From: Burkholderiales bacterium
GTDB lineage: Bacteria > Pseudomonadota > Gammaproteobacteria > Burkholderiales > SG8-41
Direction of reading: 5' to 3'
Length of the DNA stretch: 64,000 nt
Assembly (NCBI GenBank): GCA_019635015.1
Contig: JAHCAG010000016.1
Coordinates: forward strand, 1-64,000
Shown here: piece by piece, positions 10,531 through 19,470 of the stretch
Numbering within the stretch: position 1 is the stretch's first letter
Layout: each line of letters starts with the position of its first letter
Made by a program: the position numbers and the translations under genes
The notes under the pieces: generated by a model
Database searches by the model: none
The model's input: only the letters and a program-made list of their open reading frames with translations
Told to the model about the DNA's origin: nothing

Positions 10531-12702
10531 ATGACCCGCATTCGCCATGGCCTGCTGCCACTGCTGCTCGCGTTTGTTGCGGGATGCGGCGGGGCGCCGT
10601 GGAACGATCCCTATCCGGCCGCGGACGCCCGTTCCAACACGCTCTACAGCTCGTTTTCTGAGCGTCCCAAGCATCTCGATCCCGTGCAGTCCTACGCCGA
10701 GAACGAATACGCCTTCATCGCCAACATCTACCAGCCGCCGCTGCAGTACCACTACCTGAAGCGCCCGTACCAGCTGATCCCCTTCGGCGCCGAGGAAGTG
10801 CCGAAACCGGTCTATCTCGACGCCGCCGGCAAGCCGTTGCCGGACAGCGCGCCGGCGGAACGCGTGGCCTACAGCGAGTATGTGATCCGCATCCGCCAGG
10901 GCGTTTTGTACCAGCCGCATCCGGCGTTTGCGAAGGACGATGCCGGCAAACCGCGCTACCACGCGCTGACCGCGGCCGACCTGCGCGGCATCGACACGCT
11001 GGCTGATTTCAGCCACAGCGGCACCCGCGAACTGGAGGCTGCGGATTATGTGCACCAGCTGAAGCGCCTGGCGCACCCGCGCCTGCACTCGCCGATCCTG
11101 CAGCTGATGGGCGGTTACGTCGTCGGCCTGAAGGATCTGGCGGACCGGCTGGCGAAGGATGCCGCGGCCCTGCCCGAAGGGGCGGTGATCGACCTTGAGC
11201 CTTACGAAATGTCCGGCGTGCGGATCATTGATCGCCATACCTATGCGCTGCGCGTGCGCGGCAAGTATCCGCAGTTCGCCTACTGGCTGGCGATGCCGTT
11301 TTTTGCGCCGGTGCCGCCCGAGGCCGACCGTTTCTACGGCCAACCCGGGATGGCGCAGAAAAACATCACGCTGGACTGGTATCCGGTGGGCACCGGGCCC
11401 TACATGCTGACGGTCAACAACCCCAACCGCCAGATGGTGCTCGAGCGCAATCCGAACTACCGCGGCGAGGTCTATCCCGGCGAGGGCGAACCCGGCGACG
11501 CGGAGCGCGGGCTGCTCAAGGACGCCGGCAAGCCGCTGCCTTTCATCGACCGCGTCGTATTCAGCCTGGAGAAGGAGCAGATCCCGTACTGGAACAAGTT
11601 CCTGCAGGGGTACTACGACGCCTCGGGCATCGGCTCCGACACCTTCGACCAGGCGGTGCAGTTTTCGGGGCAGGGGGATGTCACGCTGACCGAGGACATG
11701 GAGCGCCGCGGCATCCGCCTGCAGACCTCGCTGGCGACGACGGTGTTCTACCTCGGCTTCAACATGCTCGACCCGGTGGTCGGCGAGGCGGCCGGCGAAC
11801 GCGCGCGCAAACTGCGGCTGGCGGTGTCGATTGCCGTCGACCAGGAAGAGCTGATTTCGATTTTTCGCAATGGCCGCGGCCTGCCCTCGCACGGCCCGAT
11901 TCCGCCCGGCATTTTCGGTTACCGCGAACCCGATGCGACGGGAATCAATCCCTATGTCTACGACTGGCGCGACGGTGCTCCGCAGCGCAAGGGCATCGAG
12001 CAGGCCAAACGCCTGCTGGCCGAGGCGGGATATCCCAACGGCCGTGATGCCAAAACCGGCCAGCCACTGCTGCTGCATCTCGACACCACCTCCAGCGGTC
12101 CCGACAGCAAGGCACGCCTCGACTGGTACACCCGGCAGTTCGCGAAACTGGGCATCCAGCTGGTGATCCGCGCCACCGACTTCAACCGCTTGCAGGACAA
12201 GCTGCGGCGCGGCACTGCGCAGCTCTATTTCCTCGGCTGGAATGCCGACTATCCCGATCCCGAGAATTTCCTGTTCCTGCTGCACGGCGCGCAATCGCGG
12301 GCAAAGACCCAGGGGGAAAACGCCTCGAATTACCGCAATGCCGAATACGACCGCCTGTTCGACCGCATGAAACACATGGCCAACGGGCCGGAACGCCAGG
12401 CGATCATCGACCGCATGGTCGAGCTGCTGCGCCACGATGCGCCCTGGGTGTGGAGTTTTTTCCCCAAGGACTACACGCTGCACCACGGCTGGGTCCATAA
12501 CCGCAAACCCAACCAGATCGCCAACAACAGCCTCAAGTACCAGCGGCTGGATCCCGCGCTGCGGGCGGAGCTGCGGCGCGAATGGAATCCGCCGGTGGTC
12601 TGGCCGCTGGCGCTGATCGCGGCGGTGCTGGTGCTGACGGTGCTGCCGGCGGTGACGGCTTTCCGCCGCCGCGAGCGGCGCACTGCGACGGGAGGCGCAT
12701 GA
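10531..12702 (+). CDS. ABC transporter family 5 solute-binding lipoprotein with C-terminal membrane helix
   Basis: A 723-residue extracellular solute-binding protein of the peptide/nickel (SBP_bac_5) family. The N-terminal signal peptide ends in a lipobox (FVAGC), so it should be lipid-anchored. The binding-protein body includes IRQGVLYQPHPAF, DWYPVGTGPYMLT and FLGWNADYPDPENF. Unusually, residues about 690-710 (VVWPLALIAAVLVLTVLPAV) form a membrane helix followed by an Arg-rich tail. It overlaps the first permease by 4 bp. Substrate is unknown; oligopeptides are the likely class. Confidence 0.88.
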   Translation: MTRIRHGLLPLLLAFVAGCGGAPWNDPYPAADARSNTLYSSFSERPKHLDPVQSYAENEYAFIANIYQPPLQYHYLKRPYQLIPFGAEEVPKPVYLDAAGKPLPDSAPAERVAYSEYVIRIRQGVLYQPHPAFAKDDAGKPRYHALTAADLRGIDTLADFSHSGTRELEAADYVHQLKRLAHPRLHSPILQLMGGYVVGLKDLADRLAKDAAALPEGAVIDLEPYEMSGVRIIDRHTYALRVRGKYPQFAYWLAMPFFAPVPPEADRFYGQPGMAQKNITLDWYPVGTGPYMLTVNNPNRQMVLERNPNYRGEVYPGEGEPGDAERGLLKDAGKPLPFIDRVVFSLEKEQIPYWNKFLQGYYDASGIGSDTFDQAVQFSGQGDVTLTEDMERRGIRLQTSLATTVFYLGFNMLDPVVGEAAGERARKLRLAVSIAVDQEELISIFRNGRGLPSHGPIPPGIFGYREPDATGINPYVYDWRDGAPQRKGIEQAKRLLAEAGYPNGRDAKTGQPLLLHLDTTSSGPDSKARLDWYTRQFAKLGIQLVIRATDFNRLQDKLRRGTAQLYFLGWNADYPDPENFLFLLHGAQSRAKTQGENASNYRNAEYDRLFDRMKHMANGPERQAIIDRMVELLRHDAPWVWSFFPKDYTLHHGWVHNRKPNQIANNSLKYQRLDPALRAELRREWNPPVVWPLALIAAVLVLTVLPAVTAFRRRERRTATGGA

Positions 12703-13676
12703 CCGCCTACATCATCCGCCGCCTGGTCTACGGCCTGTTCGTGCTGGTCGGCGTCAACGTGCTGACCTTCGCCCTGTTCTTCTTCGTCAACTCGCCCGAT
12801 GACATGGCACGTGCGCAGCTCGGCGCGAAACGCGTCACCGCGGAAGCGGTGGACAAATGGAAGCGCGAGAGGGGGTACGATAAACCATTGTTTTTAAACG
12901 AAAAAATGACGGGCGTTCAGAAGGTCACGGAAACCGTCTTTTTCGACAAGTCGTTGCGCCTGTTCGCCTTCCAGTTCGGCGCCTCGGACCAGGGGCGCAA
13001 CATCGGCTACGACATCAGCACCCGCATGTGGCCCAGCCTCGCGGTGCAGCTGCCGGCCTTCGTCATCGGCCTCGCCACCTACATATCGCTGGCGCTGCTG
13101 ATGGCATTTTTCCGCGCGACCTATGTCGATTTCTGGGGCGTCGTGCTGTGCGTGCTGATGATGTCGATTTCGACGCTGTTCTACATCATCGGCGGGCAGT
13201 TCGTGTTCGGCAAGCTGTGGAGCCTGGTGCCGATCTCCGGCTACGACGGCGGATTCGAAGCCATCAAGTTCCTCGCACTGCCGGTGCTGATCGGCGTCAT
13301 CGCCGGCATCGGCGGCAGCGCCCGTTGGTACCGCACGATATTCCTCGAGGAAATCAGCAAGGATTACGTGCGCACCGCGCGCGCCAAGGGGCTGTCCGAG
13401 CTGCGGGTGCTGTTCCGCCACGTGCTGCAGAACGCGATGATCCCGATCCTCACCGGCGTGGTGGTGGTGATACCGCTGCTGTTCATGGGCGCGCTGATCA
13501 CCGAATCCTTCTTCGGCATTCCCGGGCTCGGCAGCTACACCATCGACGCCATCGTCCAGCAGGACTTCGCGATCGTGCGCGCGATGGTGTTCCTCGGCTC
13601 GGTGCTCTACATCATCGGCCTGATCCTGACCGACATTTCATACACCCTGGTCGATCCGCGGGTGCGCTTCTCGTGA
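12699..13676 (+). CDS. ABC transporter permease (OppB/DppB type)
   Basis: A 325-residue inner-membrane permease. It starts MTAYIIRRLVYGLFVLVGVN, the classical OppB-type N-terminus. Later it carries the EAA-type loop (EEISKDYVRTARAKGLSELRVLFRHVLQNA) that contacts the ATPase. The start overlaps the binding-protein stop (ATGA). An AT-rich stretch at 12879-12900 encodes YDKPLFLN and matches the dispersed AT-rich motif in antisense orientation. It is part of a four-gene overlapping operon. Confidence 0.93.
   Translation: MTAYIIRRLVYGLFVLVGVNVLTFALFFFVNSPDDMARAQLGAKRVTAEAVDKWKRERGYDKPLFLNEKMTGVQKVTETVFFDKSLRLFAFQFGASDQGRNIGYDISTRMWPSLAVQLPAFVIGLATYISLALLMAFFRATYVDFWGVVLCVLMMSISTLFYIIGGQFVFGKLWSLVPISGYDGGFEAIKFLALPVLIGVIAGIGGSARWYRTIFLEEISKDYVRTARAKGLSELRVLFRHVLQNAMIPILTGVVVVIPLLFMGALITESFFGIPGLGSYTIDAIVQQDFAIVRAMVFLGSVLYIIGLILTDISYTLVDPRVRFS
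12879..12900 (-). repeat. AT-rich dispersed motif, intragenic copy (antisense)
   Basis: GATAAACCATTGTTTTTAAA on the plus strand is the reverse of the motif seen at 28975, 30375 and 47479 (TTTAAAAACAAT...TTAT). It is a local AT-rich island within the GC-rich permease gene. Confidence 0.5.
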
Positions 13677-15094
13677 TGCCGGTCCGCATCGAACTGCTGT
13701 GGAGCGATCTGGCCGTCTGGCTGCTGGTGGCCGGCGTCATCGGGTTGGTGCTGTACACCCGCGGCCGGCCGCACCTCGGCGCGCCCTGGATGAAGGTCGG
13801 CCGCAGCGCCAGCGGCATGGCGGCGGCCACCGTGCTTGCCGCCTTCGTGCTGGTGGGCCTGCTCGACTCGGTTCATTACCGCAGTGCACTGCCGCCGCAG
13901 GACGGCAAGCCGGCGTGGTCGACCGAGCTGCGCAGCCTGCTCGACCGCGTGCTCGAACCGCTGCGCGCCAAGCGCGAAAAAACCTATTCGGCGCCGCTGG
14001 CCACCCACCTGTTCGCGAAGGAGACGCTGCAACTGCCGGACGGCAGCGAAGGGCGGGTCTACCCGCGGCTGCGCCACGGCGGCGCGCACCTCGCCGATCC
14101 GCAGGCGGACCGGGCGCGTGATATCGCGGTGAAATCCCTGCGCGGGCTGTCGCTGGCCCTGCTGCTGTGGTTTGCCGTCGCGATCGTGGTCAGCGCGATG
14201 GTGGCGCGGCGCAACGGCACGGACATCGAGGCGGCCTGGCGCGAAGTCTGGGCCGGGCACACGCCGCTGCAATGGCGCGCCGTGCTCTGCGCGCTCGGCG
14301 TGTTGTGCCTGTTTGCCGGGCCGGTGGCCGCGCTGGCGCCCCATTACCATGTGCTCGGCACCGACAAGGTCGGCCAGGACGTGCTCTACCAGGCACTGAA
14401 AAGCATACGCACCGGACTGGTCATTGGCACGCTGGCCACGCTGGTGACGCTGCCCTTCGCGCTGGTGCTGGGCGTGATGGCGGGTTACTTCAGGGGCTGG
14501 GTCGACGATGTGATCCAGTATCTCTACACCACGCTGTCATCGATCCCCGGCGTGCTGCTGATCGCCGCCGCGGTGCTGATGATGCAGGTCTATGTCGAAA
14601 ACCACCCGGAACTGTTCCCCAGCACGGAAATCCGCGCCGACGTGCGGCTGCTGGCGCTGTGCGTGATCCTCGGCATCACCAGCTGGACGGGACTGTGCCG
14701 GCTGCTGCGCGGCGAGGTGCTGAAACTGCGCGAACTGGAGTACATCCAGGCGGCGCAGGCCTTCGGCGTGTCGCGTTGGCGCATCATGATGCGCCACCTG
14801 ACCCCGAACCTGATGCACATCGTGATGATCGCGCTGGTGATGGATTTCAGCGGCCTGGTGCTGGCCGAGGCGGTGCTGTCCTACATCGGCGTCGGCGTCG
14901 ATCCCTCGATGACCAGCTTCGGCACCATGATCAACGGCGCGCGGCTGGAGATGGCGCGCGAGCCGATGGTCTGGTGGTCGCTGGCCGCGGCCTTCGTCTT
15001 CATGCTGACGCTGGTGCTCGCGGCGAACCTGTTCGCCGATGCGGTGCGCGATGCCTTCGATCCGCGGCTGATCGTTGCCGGAGCACGGGCATGA
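13676..15094 (+). CDS. ABC transporter permease (OppC/DppC type) with extended N-terminal region
   Basis: 472 residues, longer than the usual 280-340 of OppC-type permeases. The extra length is an N-terminal region with a membrane segment at about residues 8-25 and a large soluble insertion before the core. The core begins near LGTDKVGQDVLYQALKSIRTGL, a typical OppC motif. The EAA loop is ELEYIQAAQAFGVSRWRIMMRHL. The start overlaps the preceding stop by 1 bp and the end overlaps the ATPase by 4 bp. It pairs with the first permease to form the channel. Confidence 0.92.
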   Translation: MPVRIELLWSDLAVWLLVAGVIGLVLYTRGRPHLGAPWMKVGRSASGMAAATVLAAFVLVGLLDSVHYRSALPPQDGKPAWSTELRSLLDRVLEPLRAKREKTYSAPLATHLFAKETLQLPDGSEGRVYPRLRHGGAHLADPQADRARDIAVKSLRGLSLALLLWFAVAIVVSAMVARRNGTDIEAAWREVWAGHTPLQWRAVLCALGVLCLFAGPVAALAPHYHVLGTDKVGQDVLYQALKSIRTGLVIGTLATLVTLPFALVLGVMAGYFRGWVDDVIQYLYTTLSSIPGVLLIAAAVLMMQVYVENHPELFPSTEIRADVRLLALCVILGITSWTGLCRLLRGEVLKLRELEYIQAAQAFGVSRWRIMMRHLTPNLMHIVMIALVMDFSGLVLAEAVLSYIGVGVDPSMTSFGTMINGARLEMAREPMVWWSLAAAFVFMLTLVLAANLFADAVRDAFDPRLIVAGARA

Positions 15095-17100
15095 CCGCGC
15101 CGCTGCTGCGGGTCGATGGCCTGACCACGGTCATCCACGGCGGGAGTTCGCCGCTGCGCGCCGTCGACGGCCTGTCCTTCGACATTGCCGCCGGCGAAAC
15201 CTTTGCCCTGGTCGGCGAGTCGGGCTGCGGCAAGTCGATGACCGCGCTGTCGGTCATGCGCCTGCTGCCGGAAGCCGGGGAGATCACCGGCGGCCGCGTC
15301 GAACTGCAGGGCGGGAACCTGCTGGCGCTGCCCGAATCACGGATGCGTGATGTGCGCGGACACCGCGTGGCGATGATTTTCCAGGAACCCGGACTGTCGC
15401 TGAACCCGGTGATGACCGTCGGCGACCAGATCGTCGAGTCGGTGCGCCGCCATACCGCGCTGCGCGGTGATGCGGTGGCGGCACGGGTGCTGGAACTGCT
15501 CGATGCGGTGCGCATGCCGGACGCGAAGCGGCGCGCCGCCGAGTATCCCTTCCAGATGTCGGGCGGCATGAAGCAGCGGGTGATGATCGCGATCGCGCTG
15601 GCCTGCGATCCGGCGCTGCTGATCGCCGACGAACCGACCACCGCGCTCGATGTCACTGTGCAGGCGCAGGTGCTCGACCTGCTGCGCGAGCTGCAGCAGT
15701 CGCGCGGCATGGCGATGCTGCTGATCACCCACGACCTCGGCGTGGTGGCGCAGGTCGCGCAGCGCGTGGCGGTGATGTACGCCGGGCAGATCGTCGAGAC
15801 CGCGCCGGTCGATGCCTTTTTTGCCGGCCCGGCGCATCCCTATGCGCGCAAGCTGTTTGCCTCGCTGCCGGAACGGGCGGGGCGCGGCCGCGCGCTGGCG
15901 GCGATTCCCGGAACCGTGCCGCGGCTCGACCGGGTCTTTGCCGGCTGCCGTTTCGCCGAGCGCTGCGAAGTCGCGCTGCCGCAATGTGCCGACACGCTGC
16001 CGCAATGGCACGAGGCCGGGCGGGATCATGCGGTCAGCTGCCACCTGTACGGCAGCGATGAGCGCGGAGCGATGAGTGATGAGCGCATGACAGAACCCCC
16101 GGCAAGTTCGAGCTCATCACTCATCACTCATCGTTCATCGTTACTTGAGGTCGAAGACCTCAAAGTCTGGTTCCCCGTGCGCAAGGGCCTGCTGCAACGC
16201 ACGGTCGGCCATGTGCGCGCGGTCGACGGCGTGTCGCTGGCCATTGCACCGGGGCGCACGCTGGGCCTCGTTGGCGAATCCGGCTGCGGCAAGACCACTG
16301 TCGGCAAGGGCCTGCTGCGGCTGGTCGAGCCGACAGGGGGACGGGTGGTCATCGACGGCGACGATTTCCTCGCCCTGCGGCGGGGGGAGCTGCGCCGGCG
16401 GCGGCGCGACGTGCAGATCATTTTCCAGGACCCCTATGCCTCGCTCAATCCGCGGGTGCGCATCGGCGATGCGCTGGAGGAGGGCCTGCTGGCGCTGGGC
16501 GTCGGTGCCGATGCCGGGTGGCGGCAATCGCATATCGACGGGCTGCTGGCCGAGGTCGGCCTCGCGCCGGACGTGAAGTCGCGTTATCCGCATGAATTTT
16601 CAGGCGGCCAGCGCCAGCGCATCGCCATCGCGCGCGCGCTGGCAGTGGAACCGAAACTGATCGTCTGCGACGAGCCGACCAGCGCGCTCGACGTGTCGGT
16701 GCAGGCGCAGATCCTCAACCTGCTGAAACGGCTGCAGCGCGAGCGCGGCCTGTCCTATCTCTTCATCAGCCACAACATGGCGGTCATCGAATACATGGCC
16801 GACGAGGTTGCGGTGATGTACCTGGGGCGCATCGTCGAGCAGGGCCTAGTCGGGGAGGTGCTGCGCGCGCCTCGCCATCCCTATACCCGCGCCTTGCTGG
16901 CGGCGGTGCCGGTGGCCGATCCGCGGCAGCAGCGCGCGGCGATCCGCCTGCATGGCGACCTGCCGTCACCGCAGGATCCGCCGGCCGGATGCCATTTTCA
17001 TCCGCGTTGTCCGGTCGCGCTGCCACAGTGCAGCGTGGAATATCCCGGGGAGAAATCCTGGAGTGCCACGCACAGGGTCTGCTGCCACCTGCGTGACTGA
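15091..17100 (+). CDS. Fused tandem ATP-binding protein of peptide-type ABC transporter (OppD-OppF-like)
   Basis: 669 residues with two complete ATPase halves. Half 1 has Walker A GESGCGKS, signature SGGMKQR, Walker B LLIADEPTTALD and a four-cysteine tail (CRFAERC...C...C). Half 2 has GESGCGKT, SGGQRQR and LIVCDEPTSALD, with its own cysteine-rich tail (CHFHPRC...CCHL). The start overlaps the permease stop (ATGA). The linker (about residues 322-352, rich in S, D, E, R and T) is encoded by a copy of the dispersed heptamer repeat at 16054-16144. The insertion therefore appears to join what are often separate oppD and oppF genes. Confidence 0.93.
   Translation: MTAPLLRVDGLTTVIHGGSSPLRAVDGLSFDIAAGETFALVGESGCGKSMTALSVMRLLPEAGEITGGRVELQGGNLLALPESRMRDVRGHRVAMIFQEPGLSLNPVMTVGDQIVESVRRHTALRGDAVAARVLELLDAVRMPDAKRRAAEYPFQMSGGMKQRVMIAIALACDPALLIADEPTTALDVTVQAQVLDLLRELQQSRGMAMLLITHDLGVVAQVAQRVAVMYAGQIVETAPVDAFFAGPAHPYARKLFASLPERAGRGRALAAIPGTVPRLDRVFAGCRFAERCEVALPQCADTLPQWHEAGRDHAVSCHLYGSDERGAMSDERMTEPPASSSSSLITHRSSLLEVEDLKVWFPVRKGLLQRTVGHVRAVDGVSLAIAPGRTLGLVGESGCGKTTVGKGLLRLVEPTGGRVVIDGDDFLALRRGELRRRRRDVQIIFQDPYASLNPRVRIGDALEEGLLALGVGADAGWRQSHIDGLLAEVGLAPDVKSRYPHEFSGGQRQRIAIARALAVEPKLIVCDEPTSALDVSVQAQILNLLKRLQRERGLSYLFISHNMAVIEYMADEVAVMYLGRIVEQGLVGEVLRAPRHPYTRALLAAVPVADPRQQRAAIRLHGDLPSPQDPPAGCHFHPRCPVALPQCSVEYPGEKSWSATHRVCCHLRD
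16054..16144. repeat. Heptamer-type palindromic repeat inside the fused ATPase gene, copy 2
   Basis: The left arm has 7-bp units (GATGAGC, GATGAGT, GATGAGC). The right arm after about 25 bp (CTCATCA, CTCATCA, CTCATCG, TTCATCG) is its reverse complement. The element is translated without a stop and forms the linker between the two nucleotide-binding domains. Confidence 0.75.
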
Positions 17101-17107
17101 AAGCCCG

Positions 17108-18502
17108 CTAACGCTTGGATTGTGAAGCGACGACCGGGGGTTTGGCCGGTTTGGCCGGCGGCTTGATGGCCACCGTCGCGCGTTTGGCCGGCGCGCGTTT
17201 GACGTTGGCTTTGGCGGCATGGGTTTTTGCCGGCTTGCCGCCCTTGGCATGTGTCGCGCGCGCCGCCTTGTAGGCCCGCGGCAGGGTTACCGGTGTTGCC
17301 GGCAGGTCGGGCAGGTTGGGCGTGGTGCCTTCCTTGACCGGCACCAGCAGCGGCTGCCCGGGGCGCAGGGTTGTCCTGCCGCTGATGCCGTTGACGGCCT
17401 TCAGTTCACTGACGCTGATGCCGTACCTGGCGGCGACTTTCTCCGGCTTTTCCCCCGCTTTGAGCGTATGCGCCTGCCAGCTCACCAGCGGCTTGCCGTG
17501 GTTTTCGAGGTTGGCGTGAAAGATGGCGACCCGGTTGCGCGGCAACACGATGGTTTCGGCATAGGCCTTGATCACCCGCTTGTTGTGCGCGGGATTGAGG
17601 AAGCTGAATTCATCGAGCGGCATTTCCGCGAATTTTGCGGCGAGCTTGACGTCGATGTGTTCCCGCACCGTGACGGTTTCAAAATAGGGCTCGTTGGGCA
17701 CGCTGTTGAGCTGGACGCCGAAACGCGCCGGATCGGCGATGATGTTTTTCACCGCGATCAGCTTGGGCAGGTAGTTGCGGGTCTCCGCGGGCATGGTCAG
17801 GCTGGCGTAATCGCCGGGCAGTCCCCGGGCCTGGTTGCGCGCCACGGCGCGGCTGACCGCGCCTTCGCCCCAGTTGTAGGAGGCGAGCGCCAGTTCCCAG
17901 TCGCCGAACATGCCGTAGAGCTTCTCGAGGTAATCGAGCGCGGCATTGGTGGCGGCGATGACGTCACGGCGGCCGTCGTACCACCAGTTCTGGCGCAGCC
18001 CGTAGTTGCGTCCGGTGGAGGGGATGAATTGCCAGAGTCCCGAGGCATGCGCTTTGGAATAGGCCTGCGGGTTGTAGGCCGACTCGATCATCGGCAGCAG
18101 CGCGATCTCGGCGGGCATTTTCCGCCGCTCGATTTCCTCGACGATATGGAACAGGTAGCGGCTGCCGCGGTCGACCATGCGCGCGAAATATTCCGGCTTT
18201 GCCGAATAGCGGATTTCCCAGTCGCGCACCAGGTCGCCATCCATCGGCTTCATCGCGAATCCGCCGCGAATGCGCTCCCACATGTCCCGTGGCGCCGGTT
18301 TTTCGATGACCGTCACCACTTCCGGCGCGGGAGGCTCGGGGATGACGACGGGGCGGTCCGGGACTGTTTCCGGAACCGTCACTGCGACGGGGGGCGGGGT
18401 CTCCGGGGCTTCGCTGATCTCGCCGCCGGGAGTCTGGGCGCAACCGGTGATGATCACCAGCGCGGTCAGGAGGAGCAGGCGGCGGGCGGCAGGAAAGGTC
18501 AT
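17108..18502 (-). CDS. mltD: Membrane-bound lytic transglycosylase D (LysM-containing)
   Basis: A 464-residue lipoprotein. The signal peptide ends at VIITGC. The family 1 transglycosylase domain has its catalytic glutamate in LLPMIESAYNPQAYS, followed by the lysozyme-like motifs ASGLWQFIPSTGRNYGL and ALASYNWGEGAVSRAV. A LysM repeat follows (HTLKAGEKPEKVAARYGISVSELK...). The tail is very rich in Lys, Ala and Pro and may bind wall or nucleic acid. The frame is open to 18508 (GTG), but the ATG at 18502 is preferred. It cleaves peptidoglycan to 1,6-anhydromuropeptides in the periplasm. Confidence 0.92.
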   Translation of the reverse strand: MTFPAARRLLLLTALVIITGCAQTPGGEISEAPETPPPVAVTVPETVPDRPVVIPEPPAPEVVTVIEKPAPRDMWERIRGGFAMKPMDGDLVRDWEIRYSAKPEYFARMVDRGSRYLFHIVEEIERRKMPAEIALLPMIESAYNPQAYSKAHASGLWQFIPSTGRNYGLRQNWWYDGRRDVIAATNAALDYLEKLYGMFGDWELALASYNWGEGAVSRAVARNQARGLPGDYASLTMPAETRNYLPKLIAVKNIIADPARFGVQLNSVPNEPYFETVTVREHIDVKLAAKFAEMPLDEFSFLNPAHNKRVIKAYAETIVLPRNRVAIFHANLENHGKPLVSWQAHTLKAGEKPEKVAARYGISVSELKAVNGISGRTTLRPGQPLLVPVKEGTTPNLPDLPATPVTLPRAYKAARATHAKGGKPAKTHAAKANVKRAPAKRATVAIKPPAKPAKPPVVASQSKR

Positions 18503-18650
18503 GAGCACAAGTTCCGGAAACGGGCTCCGGAAGCCGGAAAGTTTGCCGGATGGTAGTCCCGCAGGCGCCTAATGTCAAACTGGATATTCATTAAGAATCA
18601 ATATTTTATTGTCATATCCGGAGGTGGGGCATGAGGTTCGGGGAAAGGCC

Positions 18651-19421
18651 TCAGAAGTTGTTTTTCCAGTCGCGGATCGCGGCCAGCACACTCACCGGAT
18701 CCGACAGCTTTTTCCCGGCGCGTGTGCTGGCGCTGCCGACGATGCCGGCTTCGGTGACGCGGAGGAAGGGATTGGTGGCTTTTTCCTGGCCGATGGTCGA
18801 GGGCAGCGTCGGCTGGTCGCGGTCGCGCAGCGCCTGCATCCGGGTTTCGAGTTCGGGCAGGCGCGTGTTGTCCGGTTCCGCGGCGCGGGCAAAGCGGATG
18901 TTGGACAGGGTGTATTCATGGCCGCAATAGACGCGGGTGTCGTCCGGCAGCCGCGCCAGCCGGGTCAGGGAATCGTACATCTGGCGTGGCGTGCCTTCGA
19001 ACAGGCGGCCGCAGCCGGCGGCGAACAGCGTGTCGCCGCAGAACAGCATGCCGTCGCCGCAGAAGGCGACATGCGTGCGCGTGTGGCCGGGAATTTCGAA
19101 GGTTTCCATGTCGATGCCGAAATGCGGCAGCGTGAAATGTTCACCGTCGGCCAGCCGCGTGCTGACCTCCGGGATGCGTTCGTCGTGCGGACCGTAGACC
19201 GGCGCCGGATGCTTCGCGAGCAGCGCGGCATTGCCGCCGACATGGTCGGCGTGGTGGTGGGTGTTGAGAATCGCGGCGAGCTGCAGCTTTTCACGCGCCA
19301 GATAATCGAGCACCGGCTGCGCATCACCCGGATCGACCACCACGGCATGCGTGGCATCGCGGAGGGTCCAGATGTAATTGTCGGCAAAGGCGCGCAGCGG
19401 GACAACGTGGTAAGCGGGCAT
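18651..19421 (-). CDS. gloB: Hydroxyacylglutathione hydrolase (glyoxalase II)
   Basis: A 256-residue metallo-beta-lactamase-fold enzyme that hydrolyses S-lactoylglutathione in methylglyoxal detoxification. The metal motif is THHHADHVGG, followed by PGHT, CGDTLF and the C-terminal YCGHEYT. The start MPAYHVVPLRAFADNYIW is typical. The neighbouring order gloB, methyltransferase, rnhA, dnaQ parallels E. coli gloB-yafS-rnhA-dnaQ. Confidence 0.95.
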   Translation of the reverse strand: MPAYHVVPLRAFADNYIWTLRDATHAVVVDPGDAQPVLDYLAREKLQLAAILNTHHHADHVGGNAALLAKHPAPVYGPHDERIPEVSTRLADGEHFTLPHFGIDMETFEIPGHTRTHVAFCGDGMLFCGDTLFAAGCGRLFEGTPRQMYDSLTRLARLPDDTRVYCGHEYTLSNIRFARAAEPDNTRLPELETRMQALRDRDQPTLPSTIGQEKATNPFLRVTEAGIVGSASTRAGKKLSDPVSVLAAIRDWKNNF

Positions 19422-19470
19422 CTCGAACTCCGTTCCTGATCAGCGGCCGATTATGATTTAAACTCGGGCC

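Noticed and set aside
10510..12498. 662-codon minus-strand open frame opposite the binding-protein gene
   Set aside because: Shadow of the family 5 solute-binding protein gene.
16054..16144. CRISPR array
   Set aside because: The short 7-bp units form inverted arms of one palindrome, without constant-length spacers. No CRISPR array was seen anywhere in the window.
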